A stretch of DNA of 64,000 nt from Clostridia bacterium (GCA_017466365.1 JAFTUG010000002.1:1-64000), one strand, 5' to 3'. Positions 50,641 to 59,515 are shown, counted from the stretch's first letter. Notes: generated by a model not told the origin, from the sequence alone. Numbers and translations are program-made.

Positions 50641-50922
50641 ATGTCAGAGGAAAAAAGAATGCAATCGATGCCGCATAATCTTGTGCTTGAGGACAGAAAG
50701 ATGCTTACCGTTTCGGGAGTGTCTGATGTTGACAGCTTTGATGAGCAGACAGTAATAGTTTTTACGGATATGGGCGAGCTTACTGTCAGGGGCAGTAATC
50801 TTCATATCAACAGATTAAGTGTTGAGGTGGGGGAGCTTACCGTTGAAGGAAATATTGCCGCCTTAATTTATTCCGATGAAGCTCCGAAGAGCGGCGGATT
50901 TTTCAGCAAGGTGTTCCGATAA
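50641..50922 (+). CDS. yabP: Sporulation protein YabP
   Basis: A 93-residue YabP: QSMPHNLVLEDRKMLTVSGV, DVDSFDEQTVIVFTDMGELT, VRGSNLHINRLSVEVGELTV. ATG 50641 is chosen because GGGAGG precedes it. YabP is made in the mother cell under sigma-E in B. subtilis and works with YabQ in the spore. Its stop abuts yabQ (TAAATG). Presence of the pair is direct evidence of endospore ability. Confidence 0.93.
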   Translation: MSEEKRMQSMPHNLVLEDRKMLTVSGVSDVDSFDEQTVIVFTDMGELTVRGSNLHINRLSVEVGELTVEGNIAALIYSDEAPKSGGFFSKVFR

Positions 50923-51441
50923 ATGGAGTATATTCAGGGGCTGTCCGTTCAAACCGAAATATTTCTTCTTTCTCTCGGGTTCGGTTTTCTGCTGGGGATA
51001 CTCTATGACGTTTTCCGTACCCTGCGTCTGATAATATCCAAATCCGCCGTTTTTACCGTCTTTATGGACATTTTGTATTTTGTTTTATGTGCTATCCTGA
51101 TTTTCAGTTTTAATCTTGTGGTTGACAGCGGTAAAATAAGGCTTTATGTCCTGCTCGGTGATTTGCTCGGCTGGTTAGTGTATTATTTTTCTTTCGGCGA
51201 AATTTCAATCAAAATCAGTAACATTATAATTTCGTTGGTAAGGCGGACGTTAATGGCAATTTCAAAGCCGTTTATTAAGCTGAAAAAGCATATGGAACGT
51301 AAATTCAAAAAATTTTTCTTGTTTTCCAAAAAAATAATAAGAAAATTTTATAAAAAAGCAAAATTTGACTTGCAAAAGCATAGGAGTATGGTGTATAATC
51401 TTAACGGTTATATAGAAAATAATACTTTTAAGGATAATTAA
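50923..51441 (+). CDS. yabQ: Spore cortex protein YabQ
   Basis: A 172-residue membrane protein with three to four N-terminal helices (EIFLLSLGFGFLLGILYDVF, VFMDILYFVLCAILIFSFNL, YVLLGDLLGWLVYYFSFG), followed by a long basic tail rich in Lys and Phe (MERKFKKFFLFSKKIIRKF). YabQ is needed for cortex formation in B. subtilis. It starts on the base after the yabP stop, and its codons become very AT-rich toward the end. Confidence 0.88.
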   Translation: MEYIQGLSVQTEIFLLSLGFGFLLGILYDVFRTLRLIISKSAVFTVFMDILYFVLCAILIFSFNLVVDSGKIRLYVLLGDLLGWLVYYFSFGEISIKISNIIISLVRRTLMAISKPFIKLKKHMERKFKKFFLFSKKIIRKFYKKAKFDLQKHRSMVYNLNGYIENNTFKDN

Positions 51442-51447
51442 TGATAA

Positions 51448-51744
51448 ATGGCTGTTAAAAAGATTAAAAACAGAAAACACAGTATCATACTGGCAGTGCT
51501 TTTTTGCGCTCTGGTGTGCTACTTTGTTGCAACCTTAATCAGCCTTCAAATGCAGGTGCGTGCTCAAGAAAATACCGTTGATGAGCTCAAAGCGCAGTAT
51601 CAGCAGCAGATTGACGAAAACAAAGAGCTTCAGGCGCTGATTGATGAAGGCAATGAATCGGATTATATAGAAAAAATCGCAAGAGAGCAATACGGCTATG
51701 CCAAGCCTGATGAGAGAGTTTATTACGATTCATCTGTATATTAA
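51448..51744 (+). CDS. divIC: Septum formation initiator DivIC/FtsB-like
   Basis: A 98-residue bitopic protein: a basic start, one helix (SIILAVLFCALVCYFVATL) and an outer coiled coil (ENTVDELKAQYQQQIDENKE), ending IEKIAREQYGYAKPDERVYY, the DivIC hallmark. It joins the FtsL/FtsQ divisome complex at the septum. It keeps the yabQ-divIC-yabR order. The ribosome site is weak (GGATAAT), so coupling to yabQ is probable. Confidence 0.9.
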   Translation: MAVKKIKNRKHSIILAVLFCALVCYFVATLISLQMQVRAQENTVDELKAQYQQQIDENKELQALIDEGNESDYIEKIAREQYGYAKPDERVYYDSSVY

Positions 51745-51799
51745 ACTGTTTTCAGTTTGTTTATAAATTCAACTTATTATGGAAGGACTTATTCACTGT

Positions 51800-52276
51800 A
51801 TGCAATTTGAAGAAGGTGCAATCGTAAGCGGCAAGGTTACGGGTTTAACTGATTTCGGAGCTTTTGTGGAGCTTGAAGGCGGAAAAACAGGTATGATACA
51901 TATTTCCGAAGTTGCTCCCAATTATGTTAAGGATATCAGAGAACACGTTTCCGTAGGTCAGGAAGTTAAGGCTAAAATCATATCTGTTACTCCTGACGGA
52001 AAAATCAGTCTTTCAATCAGAAAGCTGTCAGAGCAACCCAAGGAAAAAGAACAGCGTCCTCAAAGACCGCCCCAGAAGCCCAGAAACGAAAAGCGTTCGG
52101 CTCCCAATGTTTGGAACGGTCAGAAGAGCAGCGCTCCTCCTGCGGGTGAAAAGCAGTCTTTTGAAGATATGATGGCAAGATTCAAGGCAATAAGCGACGA
52201 AAAAATGACTGACCTTAAAAGAGCGAGCGACTCCAAAAGAGGCAGTGCAGGTTATTCCCGCAGAGGTGCAAAGTAA
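51800..52276 (+). CDS. yabR: S1-domain RNA-binding protein, YabR-like
   Basis: A 158-residue protein. ATG 51800 gives the canonical start MQFEEGAIVSGKVTGLTDFG and has AAGGAC upstream; ATG 51779 has no site. The S1 OB-fold spans residues 1-72 (GKTGMIHISEVAPNYVKDI, VKAKIISVTPDGKISLSIR). The tail is Pro/Arg/Lys-rich and probably disordered, ending SKRGSAGYSRRGAK. It is equivalent to YabR, last gene of the cluster, and is followed by a terminator. Confidence 0.9.
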   Translation: MQFEEGAIVSGKVTGLTDFGAFVELEGGKTGMIHISEVAPNYVKDIREHVSVGQEVKAKIISVTPDGKISLSIRKLSEQPKEKEQRPQRPPQKPRNEKRSAPNVWNGQKSSAPPAGEKQSFEDMMARFKAISDEKMTDLKRASDSKRGSAGYSRRGAK

Positions 52277-52282
52277 TTATCA

Positions 52283-52307
52283 AACGGGGGCAGTGCCTCC
52301 GTTTTTT
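52283..52307 (+). terminator. Terminator of yab cluster
   Basis: AACGGgGGC-agt-GCCtCCGTT followed by T6. It lies seven bases after the yabR stop. Confidence 0.9.
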
Positions 52308-52340
52308 AATATTTACCGAGAATAAGTCAGGGGTGATTAA

Positions 52341-53183
52341 ATGCGTGAGATTGATGCGGCTGTAATTGAGCAGGCGGTGCGTGATATGTGCATTCTTGCC
52401 AATAAACAGCTTCCGCATGACCTCGAAGAAAGAATAGAATATTGTGCAGGCTGTGAGTGCGAGGCTTTGCCTGCAAGCATAATGCAAACTCTTAAGGATA
52501 ATATCATAGCGGCAAAAGAGCTTGATATTCCCATATGTCAGGATACCGGAATGGCTGTTGTTTTTGCAGAAATCGGTCAGGAGGTACATATCGTCGGCGG
52601 CAGTTTTGAACAGGCGGTAAATAAAGGTGTATCAAGAGGATATACCGAAGGCTATCTTCGCTGTTCCGTTGTTAAAGACCCGTTAAGAAGAGTTAATACG
52701 GGCGATAACACGCCTGCTGTTATTCATACCCGCATTGTCGACGGCGATAAAATAAAGCTTACCGTTGCCCCGAAGGGCTTCGGAAGCGAGAATATGAGCT
52801 GCCTTAAAATGTTTACTCCTTCTGCAACAAGAGAGGATATAATTAATTATATTGTTGAGTCGGTAAAAACCGCAGGCAGCAATCCCTGCCCTCCAATGGT
52901 TCTTGGAATAGGAATAGGAGGCACGTTTGAGCAGTGCGCCTTGCTTGCCAAAACCGCGCTATGCAGAAATGTAAGCGAAAATAACAGTGATGATTATTAT
53001 TCGTCAATGGAGCAGGAAATTCTTGAAAGAGTTAATGCTCTTGATATAGGTCCCCAAGGCTTCGGAGGAAAAACCACGGCTTTGAGTGTTGCAATAGAAG
53101 CAAAGCCCACCCATATAGCGGGTTTGCCCGTTGCGCTTAACGTCGGATGCCATGTTACCCGCCATAAAAGCATGGTAATCTGA
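52341..53183 (+). CDS. fumA: Class I fumarate hydratase, alpha subunit
   Basis: A 280-residue TtdA/FumA-type alpha subunit with the 4Fe-4S ligands in PICQDTGMAV, NPCPPMVLGIGIGG and NVGCHVTRH. PQGFGGKTTALSVAIE is the family signature. Two-subunit class I fumarases need a beta subunit of about 180 residues, normally the next gene. Here the next gene is hpf, behind its own promoter, and no beta gene is in the window. The protein interconverts fumarate and malate only with its partner, or it may be a tartrate-dehydratase-like variant. Confidence 0.9.
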   Translation: MREIDAAVIEQAVRDMCILANKQLPHDLEERIEYCAGCECEALPASIMQTLKDNIIAAKELDIPICQDTGMAVVFAEIGQEVHIVGGSFEQAVNKGVSRGYTEGYLRCSVVKDPLRRVNTGDNTPAVIHTRIVDGDKIKLTVAPKGFGSENMSCLKMFTPSATREDIINYIVESVKTAGSNPCPPMVLGIGIGGTFEQCALLAKTALCRNVSENNSDDYYSSMEQEILERVNALDIGPQGFGGKTTALSVAIEAKPTHIAGLPVALNVGCHVTRHKSMVI

Positions 53184-53233
53184 ACAAATTGTAAAATAAA
53201 TTAGACAAATTATTAAAAATTTTCAAAAACCCC

Positions 53234-53263
53234 TTTACAATTTTTGTGCATTTATGCTACAAT
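53234..53263 (+). promoter_or_regulatory. hpf promoter
   Basis: TTTACA, 18-base spacer, TACAAT with an extended TG (TATGCTACAAT). It ends 46 bases before the hpf start. Confidence 0.75.
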
Positions 53264-53309
53264 ACAGATGAAGTCAAAGACTTCAATAGCTACAAAAGGG
53301 GATGACTAT

Positions 53310-53837
53310 ATGAAAATCACAATTACAGGTCGCAAGTGCTCACCCAGAGACTCTTTCAAAGAGCATGCAGAAAAGAAGCTCGCCAAAATTGAGCGCTTTT
53401 TCGGCTCCGATGCGGAGGCGAAAGTTACGGTAACTGTTGAGAAGTCATCACAATCGGTTGAAATCACCGTAAAGAATAACGGTATGATTTTCAGGGCTCA
53501 GGAGAGAGCGGAAAACATGAACGAAGCTCTCGACAAATGTGTTGACACCCTTATCAGGCAAATCAGGAAGAATAAGACCAGAATCGAAAAGAAGCTCCGT
53601 GCAGCAAGTTTTGATGTTTTTGCAGATGAAGCCGATGTTGCAGAGGAAGTTGATTTTGAGCTTGTCAGAAAGAAAACCGTAAATCTTAAACCCCAGTCCG
53701 TTGACGAGGCGATTCTTCAGATGAATCTCGTAGATCATAATTTCTATGTATTCATTGAGGAATCAATCGGAGAAGTATGCGTTGTTTATAAACGTAATGA
53801 CGGAGGCTACGGTCTTATCACACCTGAAATTGAGTGA
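53310..53837 (+). CDS. hpf: Ribosome hibernation factor HPF, long form
   Basis: A 175-residue long-form HPF. ATG 53310 follows AAAAGGGG by eight bases; the frame from 53244 overlaps the promoter. Residues 1-100 are the RaiA-like domain (MKITITGRKCSPRDSFKEHA, EKKLAKIERFF, DKCVDTLIRQIRKNKTR). Residues 120-175 are the dimerisation domain (LKPQSVDEAILQMNLVDHNF, VFIEESIGEVCVVYKRNDGG). It joins two 70S ribosomes into an inactive 100S form. Single gene with terminator. Confidence 0.96.
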   Translation: MKITITGRKCSPRDSFKEHAEKKLAKIERFFGSDAEAKVTVTVEKSSQSVEITVKNNGMIFRAQERAENMNEALDKCVDTLIRQIRKNKTRIEKKLRAASFDVFADEADVAEEVDFELVRKKTVNLKPQSVDEAILQMNLVDHNFYVFIEESIGEVCVVYKRNDGGYGLITPEIE

Positions 53838-53869
53838 TCATATACCGAAAATTATGATTGATTAAATAT

Positions 53870-53901
53870 TGGCGGGAATCAAAACGGTTCCCGCCATTTT
53901 T
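53870..53901 (+). terminator. hpf terminator
   Basis: Perfect 9-bp stem TGGCGGGAA/TTCCCGCCA followed by T5. It leaves only twelve bases before the next gene, which must share a promoter by read-through or have one I cannot see. Confidence 0.92.
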
Positions 53902-53913
53902 AAGGTGAAAATT

Positions 53914-55029
53914 ATGAGAATTGATTTTGTAATACCCTGCCTTCTCGGCATGGAATCTCTTATTGCGGGAGAGCTTAAAGAATTCGGAGCGGAAAATGTT
54001 GCTGCTGAAAACGGAAGAGTTTTATTCAGCGGTGACGAAAATATTCTTGCAAGAGTTAATATCTGCTCACGATTTGCCGAAAGAGTGCAGATTCTTGTCG
54101 GCTCATTTGAAGCAAGGAGCTTTGAAGAACTGTTTCAGGGAACAAAAAAACTTCCTTGGGAGGAGTGGATCGGCTCTCTTGATGCATTTCCCGTTAAGGG
54201 TTATTCAATCAATTCGGGTCTTTTCAGCACCCGTGACTGTCAGGCAATAATAAAAAAAGCGGTTGTTGAAAGGCTTAAATCAAAATATAAAATTGAATGG
54301 TTTGAAGAAACGGGGCCGGTTCATCAGATTCAGTTCTCAATAATGAAGGACAAGGTGTCGCTTCTTATAGATACTTCGGGCTACGGACTCCACAAAAGAG
54401 GTTACCGACTTGATGCAAATGATGCACCTATTAAAGAAACCCTTGCGGCGGCTCTTTGCAGTCTTTCGCATTTGAGACCGTATCACAAGCTTTATGACCC
54501 TATGTGCGGCTCGGGCACGATTCTTATTGAGGGCGCAATGATGGCGGCTAACATCGCTCCGGGCATCAACAGAAGCTTCTCAGCTGAAAGATTCGGTGTT
54601 ATTCCGAGAAATGTATGGGATGAGGAAAGAGAAAGAGCAAGAAGTCTTGTGCGTTCCTGCGATGATTTCATGGCTTACGGTTCCGACCTTGATGCAAAGG
54701 CAATTGAAATTGCAAAGGTAAATGCAAAAAGAGCGGGTGTAGACGATAAAATCAGCTTCAAGGTTGCCGATGTTGCAAAATTTGCACCTGAATCGGAAAG
54801 AGGCACTGTAATTTGCAATCCGCCTTACGGCGAGAGACTTCTTGACATTTCCGAATGTGAAGCAATTTATAAATCCATGGGTAAGGTTTTTGAACAGAAA
54901 AAAGGCTGGTCATACAGCATTATCAGCCCCGATGAAGAGTTTGAGAAGGCTTTCGGAAGAAAAGCCGATAAGAGAAGAAAATTATATAACGGCATGATTA
55001 AATGCCAGTTGTTTATGTACTTTAAATAA
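53914..55029 (+). CDS. THUMP-domain rRNA methyltransferase, RlmL/YpsC-like
   Basis: A 371-residue class I RNA methyltransferase. ATG 53914 with AAGGTG six bases upstream is used; the frame from 53869 runs through the hpf terminator. N-terminal ferredoxin-like/THUMP domain (IDFVIPCLLGMESLIAGELK, then EWIGSLDAFPVKGYSINSG). The methylase domain has KLYDPMCGSGTILIEGAMMA (SAM motif I), AYGSDLDAKAIEIAKVNAKR and CNPPYGERL (catalytic NPPY). It probably makes m2G in 23S rRNA. Confidence 0.92.
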   Translation: MRIDFVIPCLLGMESLIAGELKEFGAENVAAENGRVLFSGDENILARVNICSRFAERVQILVGSFEARSFEELFQGTKKLPWEEWIGSLDAFPVKGYSINSGLFSTRDCQAIIKKAVVERLKSKYKIEWFEETGPVHQIQFSIMKDKVSLLIDTSGYGLHKRGYRLDANDAPIKETLAAALCSLSHLRPYHKLYDPMCGSGTILIEGAMMAANIAPGINRSFSAERFGVIPRNVWDEERERARSLVRSCDDFMAYGSDLDAKAIEIAKVNAKRAGVDDKISFKVADVAKFAPESERGTVICNPPYGERLLDISECEAIYKSMGKVFEQKKGWSYSIISPDEEFEKAFGRKADKRRKLYNGMIKCQLFMYFK

Positions 55030-55049
55030 TTCAGGGAGGAAGATGTAAG

Positions 55050-55988
55050 ATGAAACACATTTTTGTTATTAATCCTGCTGCAGGTCAGGGTAAATCACTT
55101 GATTTTATCAAAGCGAAGATTGAAGCTGTTTCAAAGAAATATTCACTTGATTATGAAATGTATATCACCGAAAAGAAGGGTGACGGCATTGAATATGTTG
55201 AGGAAAGGGCAAAGAGCGGTGAAGAAATACGCTTTTATGCATGTGGCGGTGACGGTACGCTTTATGATGTTGTAAACGGTGCGTACGGCTATAAGAATGT
55301 TCAGGTTGCCGTTGTACCCCTCGGTTCGGGCAATGACTTTATCCGTCTTTTCGGCACTCAAGAGGAATTTCTTGAGCTTGAAGATCAGATTGAAGGTGTT
55401 CCCGTTGAGCTTGACCTCATAAAGTGCGGTAACGAAATTGCAATCAATCAGTGCTCTATGGGTATGGATGCCGAGGTTTGTGCAATGCAGGGTAAAATCA
55501 AAAAGTTACCGCTTGTAACGGGTGAAGGCGCATATTATATCGGCTGCCTTTATGCCATAGTAAAAAAATTCCACAATAAATTCACAATTACCATTGACGA
55601 TGAAGAGGTTATTTCAAAGGACTGCCTTTTCTGCTTCTGCGGAAACTCAAGATGGTACGGCGGCGGATTTATGGCTGCACCTCTTGCACAGCCCGATGAC
55701 GGACTTCTTGATTTTGTTATCGTTGAAGCAAGCGTCAGCAGAGCAAAGCTTGTAACTCTTCTCAATAAATATAAGAGAGGAGAGCATCTTGATTGGGATA
55801 TTACAACCTTCAAGAGAGGCAAGAAGCTTACAATCCACAGCGATTCTCCTGCTGCTGTTAATGTTGACGGTGAATGTAAGTTTATAACAGACACTTCATT
55901 TGAGCTTGTTGAAAAAGGAATGACCTTTGTTGTTCCGAGAAAGTCAAAGTTTCTTGTTGAAAGAGAAAAGCGCCTTGCAGGCAAATAA
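55050..55988 (+). CDS. Diacylglycerol kinase-family lipid kinase
   Basis: A 312-residue YegS/BmrU-type lipid kinase. Motifs: INPAAGQGKSLDFIKAKI at the start, ACGGDGTLYDVVNGAYGYK (GGDGT, ATP binding), VVPLGSGNDFIRLFG, GMDAEVC and CGNSRWYGGGFMAAPLA, with VNVDGECK near the end. It phosphorylates diacylglycerol or a similar lipid at the membrane. GGGAGGA precedes the ATG. It is ten bases before a phosphoesterase gene. Confidence 0.93.
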   Translation: MKHIFVINPAAGQGKSLDFIKAKIEAVSKKYSLDYEMYITEKKGDGIEYVEERAKSGEEIRFYACGGDGTLYDVVNGAYGYKNVQVAVVPLGSGNDFIRLFGTQEEFLELEDQIEGVPVELDLIKCGNEIAINQCSMGMDAEVCAMQGKIKKLPLVTGEGAYYIGCLYAIVKKFHNKFTITIDDEEVISKDCLFCFCGNSRWYGGGFMAAPLAQPDDGLLDFVIVEASVSRAKLVTLLNKYKRGEHLDWDITTFKRGKKLTIHSDSPAAVNVDGECKFITDTSFELVEKGMTFVVPRKSKFLVEREKRLAGK

Positions 55989-55997
55989 GAGGTTTTT

Positions 55998-57134
55998 ATG
56001 AAAAACACGAATGCGATAAAATTTAATTCTTCGGGTAAGCTTATTATCATGCAGGTCAGCGATACGCAGGATATGAAATATGTCCGTAAGGCAATGACCA
56101 AAATGCTTGATAATGCCTATGACCTTTTAAAGCCCGACCTTGTGTTGTTTACGGGAGACAATATTCTCGGCAACCATCTTCTCGATGCCCGTTTCGGAAG
56201 CCGTCAGGTAGCAAGCGGTAAGGCGGCAACAATGCAGATAATGAAGGATTCAATTCATCATATCTGTGCTCCGCTTGAAAAGAGAAAAATTCCTTTTGCT
56301 ATGATTTACGGCAATCACGATGATATGAACCTTGTTTCAAAGGATGAGCAGGCTGATATTTATCGCAGCTATTCCATGTGTCTGCCGATGAATACACGCA
56401 ACGGCAAGGTGGATTGCGATACTTATAATATCCCCGTTTATTCCCGTGACGGAGAAAAGCTCCTTTTTAATCTCTGGATGCTCGATTCTGCATGGTATGA
56501 TAAGTTTGAAGATAAATGCTATACTGCAATAAAACCTGAAACGGTTGAATGGTATAAGCAGACATCTGCAAAGCTTAAAGCGGAAAACGGCGGAGATGCT
56601 GTTCCTTCGCTCATGTTTGCTCATATACCTCTGCCCGAAATTACAAATCTTATTGAGCAGTGCGGACCGAATGATACAGGCGCCGTCCTTACTCACACAA
56701 AAGGCTGGTGCCGCCTTCGACCTGATATGGCTAGGGGTACTATGCTTGAATATCCGAGCATCCTTGAAGACTCTGCGGGTCTTTTTGATGCCGCAATTGA
56801 ATGCGGTGATGTTAAAGGCATAGTTTCGGGTCACGACCACGTAAACTGCTTTGAGGGAAAATACAAAGGAATAGAGTTTATTCAGACTTCATGCGCCTCA
56901 TTTCGTTGCTACGGCGGCGAAATGCGCGGAGTAAGAATTTTTGAAATCGACGAGAGAGATCCCTCGGATTATACAACCTATTTCTTTAACTATGCCGATC
57001 TTTGCGGCAGGGGAGTCGGTGCGAAAATAAGATATTTTTGGGATGCCGACGAAATGGAAAAAACAAAAGCTGCGGTTCTTGCAGGTTCAGCTGTTGCGGC
57101 AGGAATTGCAGGCGCAATAATAAAAAAGAAATGA
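55998..57134 (+). CDS. Metallophosphoesterase with C-terminal anchor
   Basis: A 378-residue calcineurin-like enzyme. Metal motifs: MQVSDTQDMKY, LFTGDNILGNH, YGNHDDMN, MFAHIPLPE and VSGHDHVN. The first motif has Asp-Thr-Gln in place of Asp-x-His, a known variant of the Dcr2/Siw-like group. The C-terminus is a helix, AAVLAGSAVAAGIAGAII, followed by three Lys, so the enzyme is probably tail-anchored and cytoplasmic. Follows the lipid kinase by nine bases, which may point to a lipid phosphate substrate. Confidence 0.85.
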   Translation: MKNTNAIKFNSSGKLIIMQVSDTQDMKYVRKAMTKMLDNAYDLLKPDLVLFTGDNILGNHLLDARFGSRQVASGKAATMQIMKDSIHHICAPLEKRKIPFAMIYGNHDDMNLVSKDEQADIYRSYSMCLPMNTRNGKVDCDTYNIPVYSRDGEKLLFNLWMLDSAWYDKFEDKCYTAIKPETVEWYKQTSAKLKAENGGDAVPSLMFAHIPLPEITNLIEQCGPNDTGAVLTHTKGWCRLRPDMARGTMLEYPSILEDSAGLFDAAIECGDVKGIVSGHDHVNCFEGKYKGIEFIQTSCASFRCYGGEMRGVRIFEIDERDPSDYTTYFFNYADLCGRGVGAKIRYFWDADEMEKTKAAVLAGSAVAAGIAGAIIKKK

Positions 57135-57144
57135 TGTGGTTTAA

Positions 57145-57843
57145 ATGAAAAAATTTGTTGCAGTATTATTGGCTCTTGCTATGTTATTCACTGTTCCTGC
57201 TTTTGCATTTGCAGCGGAAGATGCAGAGCAGACCCCGATTGTTTCAGAGGAAAACGAAGAAACAACAGCACCCGAAGAAAGCGAAGCGGATTCCGACGAA
57301 ACCGTTGCAACAATTTCGCTTTGTACCTGTATTTATGTATGGCCTATTTCGGGTCACACATGGATTTATGTTCATAATAATTCCGATGAACCCATTCAGG
57401 TCGGTCACTATGAGGTTCCCGTCGGTCAGGGCGTTTCCGTTGGCGTTTTCTCATTCTCGGTTAATGACGGATGGGGAATATACTATAATATTGAAGCCTA
57501 TAAAGAAAACACCAAAAACCGTATGGATAATGTATGGTCAAAATCCGAAGAGCTTGATGCAAATGAGCTTGAAACCTTGAGCAACAAATTGTTAAGCTAC
57601 CCTAATTATTGGGGCTTCGGCGGAAACTGTGCAACATTTGCTTTCACAATGTGGAATTCCGTTACCAATGACAATTATATCTCGTTCCTGATTCCCGCTA
57701 TCACACAGTTTATGCTTATGGTAAGCGGAGCAAAAAGAGGCGAGCTTGAGATGTATTGCCCGTCAAGAGATAATGTTTACAGATTGAAGGGATACGGCGA
57801 AAACGCACACCTTGAAAGAGCGAGTGACTATACCGTAAGTTAA
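57145..57843 (+). CDS. Secreted protein with permuted papain-like pattern
   Basis: A 232-residue exported protein. Signal peptide FVAVLLALAMLFTVPAFAFA (cut near 24), then an acidic Glu/Thr/Pro linker to about residue 54. The folded part has ISGHTWIYVHNNSDEPIQ with His71 and, later, GGNCATFAFTMWNSVT with Cys162. This His-first, Cys-second order, with Cys at a helix start after Asn, is that of circularly permuted NlpC/P60 (LRAT-like) enzymes. A cysteine amidase or acyltransferase acting outside the cell is possible. The family is not confirmed. Confidence 0.55.
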   Translation: MKKFVAVLLALAMLFTVPAFAFAAEDAEQTPIVSEENEETTAPEESEADSDETVATISLCTCIYVWPISGHTWIYVHNNSDEPIQVGHYEVPVGQGVSVGVFSFSVNDGWGIYYNIEAYKENTKNRMDNVWSKSEELDANELETLSNKLLSYPNYWGFGGNCATFAFTMWNSVTNDNYISFLIPAITQFMLMVSGAKRGELEMYCPSRDNVYRLKGYGENAHLERASDYTVS

Positions 57844-57895
57844 ATAATTCGGTGAAAAGTATCGGTTATTCTCGCCATAAAAAGGAGATGACATT

Positions 57896-59227
57896 TTGAA
57901 GACATCTGCGGTTAAAACAACGAAGCTTGGTTTCAAGCTTTGGCTTTCGGTTATTGTATTCGGTCTTATCGGCCAGATAGCATGGATAGTTGAAAATATG
58001 TATTTTTCAAAATTCGTGCAAAACAACATTGAGCCTGAAGCATATGCCACAACAATCATGGTGGCACTCTCTGCAATTGCGGCAACGGCGGCAACGGTTA
58101 TCGGCGGAGCGCTCTGCGATAAGCTCGGCAAAAGAAAAGCCGTCATATGCTGGGGATACATACTTTGGGGAATATCAACCATGGCATTTGCTTTTATTCC
58201 GCTTGATTTTTCTCCGGATGCAAAAATAAAGCTTGTTGCGGTTGTTATTATCATGGACTGTGTTATGTCTTTCATCGGTGCAACGGCAAATGATGCTGCA
58301 TTCAACACATGGGTTTCCGATATTTCGGATACGACAAACCGAGGAAAAATAGATGTTGTTCTTGCTATTATGCCCGTTGCGGCAATGGGTGTTGTGTTTG
58401 TCGGTCTCGATTCGCTCACGAGCACAAGCGAGCATTGGGGAGAATTTTTTATGCTTCTCGGTGCGGTGCCCGTAGTCGGCGGTATTCTCGGATTCTTTAT
58501 GCTCAAGGATGCGCCTCATGTTAAAAAGCAGGATACAACAGGCTATTGGAGCAATGTTTTTTACAGCTTCCGTCCTTCGGTTATCAAAGAAAATAAAATG
58601 CTTTATGTTTGCCTTCTCGGCAGCATGTGTTCCGGTGCATCCATTCAGGTTTATCAGTCTTATCTAATTAACTTTGTTGAAAAAACACTCGGCATAACCG
58701 ACTATGTGATACCTCTTATAGTAATTGTGCTCGGTTCTGCAATTCTTTCTGTTGTTGTGGGTAATCTCATGGATAAATACGGCAAAGAAAAGTTTTATTA
58801 CCCCACCATTATCGTGAATGTTATCGGTGCAATCATAGTTTACTGCCTTAAATTTGTTTTGGGTGATGAAACAAAAATGCTTGCTCTTATTATGGGCGGC
58901 GGTGTTATGGTTATGGGTGCATCGCTTGTTATGGCAGGCCTTTTCCTCGGCGCATTCAGGGACTATATTCCGCACGGTAAAGAAGGCTCTTTTATGGGAA
59001 TGAGAATGTTCCTTTTTGTTCTTCTCCCCATGCTGATAGGTCCTGGTGTTGCACAGTTTACGATTAACAAGGTTAACATGAGAACGCCGGACGGAATGAT
59101 TCTTTATCCCCCCGAGCTTTTTCTTGCGGGTGCAGTGGTAGTTGCTTTTGCACTTATTCCCGCTTATTTCGTAAAGAAAAACGATAAAAATATCAGAGCA
59201 AAGCTCATAGCGGAAAAGGAAAATTAA
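57896..59227 (+). CDS. MFS transporter, GPH-like
   Basis: A 443-residue protein with twelve helices starting at TTG 57896, with AAAGGAG eight bases upstream. The first helix region reads IVFGLIGQIAWIVENMYFSK, and GGALCDKLGKRKAVICWGYI is the loop 2-3 signature. ISDTTNRGKIDVVLAIMP and GNLMDKYGKEKFYYP are the later loops. This type of MFS_2 protein is common in gut Clostridia and is thought to import sugars or glycosides. It is directly followed by a DUF6440 protein, a frequent partner. Confidence 0.85.
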   Translation: MKTSAVKTTKLGFKLWLSVIVFGLIGQIAWIVENMYFSKFVQNNIEPEAYATTIMVALSAIAATAATVIGGALCDKLGKRKAVICWGYILWGISTMAFAFIPLDFSPDAKIKLVAVVIIMDCVMSFIGATANDAAFNTWVSDISDTTNRGKIDVVLAIMPVAAMGVVFVGLDSLTSTSEHWGEFFMLLGAVPVVGGILGFFMLKDAPHVKKQDTTGYWSNVFYSFRPSVIKENKMLYVCLLGSMCSGASIQVYQSYLINFVEKTLGITDYVIPLIVIVLGSAILSVVVGNLMDKYGKEKFYYPTIIVNVIGAIIVYCLKFVLGDETKMLALIMGGGVMVMGASLVMAGLFLGAFRDYIPHGKEGSFMGMRMFLFVLLPMLIGPGVAQFTINKVNMRTPDGMILYPPELFLAGAVVVAFALIPAYFVKKNDKNIRAKLIAEKEN

Positions 59228-59228
59228 A

Positions 59229-59408
59229 ATGGCTAAAGAAAAAAGATTTGAAAAGACATATTCGCAGGATTTAGGTGCAACGATGATTTATGTTGACAAA
59301 GAAACGGGAGTCAATTATCTTTTCGTTTCAAGCGGATATGCAGGCGGATTAACACCTCTGCTTGACCGCGAAGGCAAGCCTGTTATAACACCGATAATCA
59401 ACAAATAA
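59229..59408 (+). CDS. DUF6440 family small protein
   Basis: A 59-residue protein starting one base after the transporter stop, preceded by AAAAGGA. Sequence blocks: KEKRFEKTYSQDLGATMIYV, DKETGVNYLFVSSGYAGGLT and PLLDREGKPVITPI. The VDKETGVNYLF...GYAGGLTPLLD core is the DUF6440 hallmark. Function unknown. No helix or signal peptide. Its tight spacing suggests co-translation with the transporter. Confidence 0.8.
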   Translation: MAKEKRFEKTYSQDLGATMIYVDKETGVNYLFVSSGYAGGLTPLLDREGKPVITPIINK

Positions 59409-59415
59409 AAATTCG

Positions 59416-59449
59416 CTCAACTCTCGATGTTTCGGGAGTTGAGTTTTTT
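59416..59449 (+). terminator. Terminator of transporter operon
   Basis: CTCAACTC pairs with GAGTTGAG (28-base hairpin with inner CG/CG) followed by T6. Confidence 0.9.
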
Positions 59450-59486
59450 ATTACATAAATGTAATAATAGTATAATTATTTGTAAT

Positions 59487-59515
59487 TTGACAATTAAATT
59501 CGTTTGCTCTATAAT
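59487..59515 (+). promoter_or_regulatory. Promoter of lipoprotein gene
   Basis: TTGACA, 17-base spacer, TATAAT, both consensus. ACGGAGGTG and ATG 59545 follow. Confidence 0.9.
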
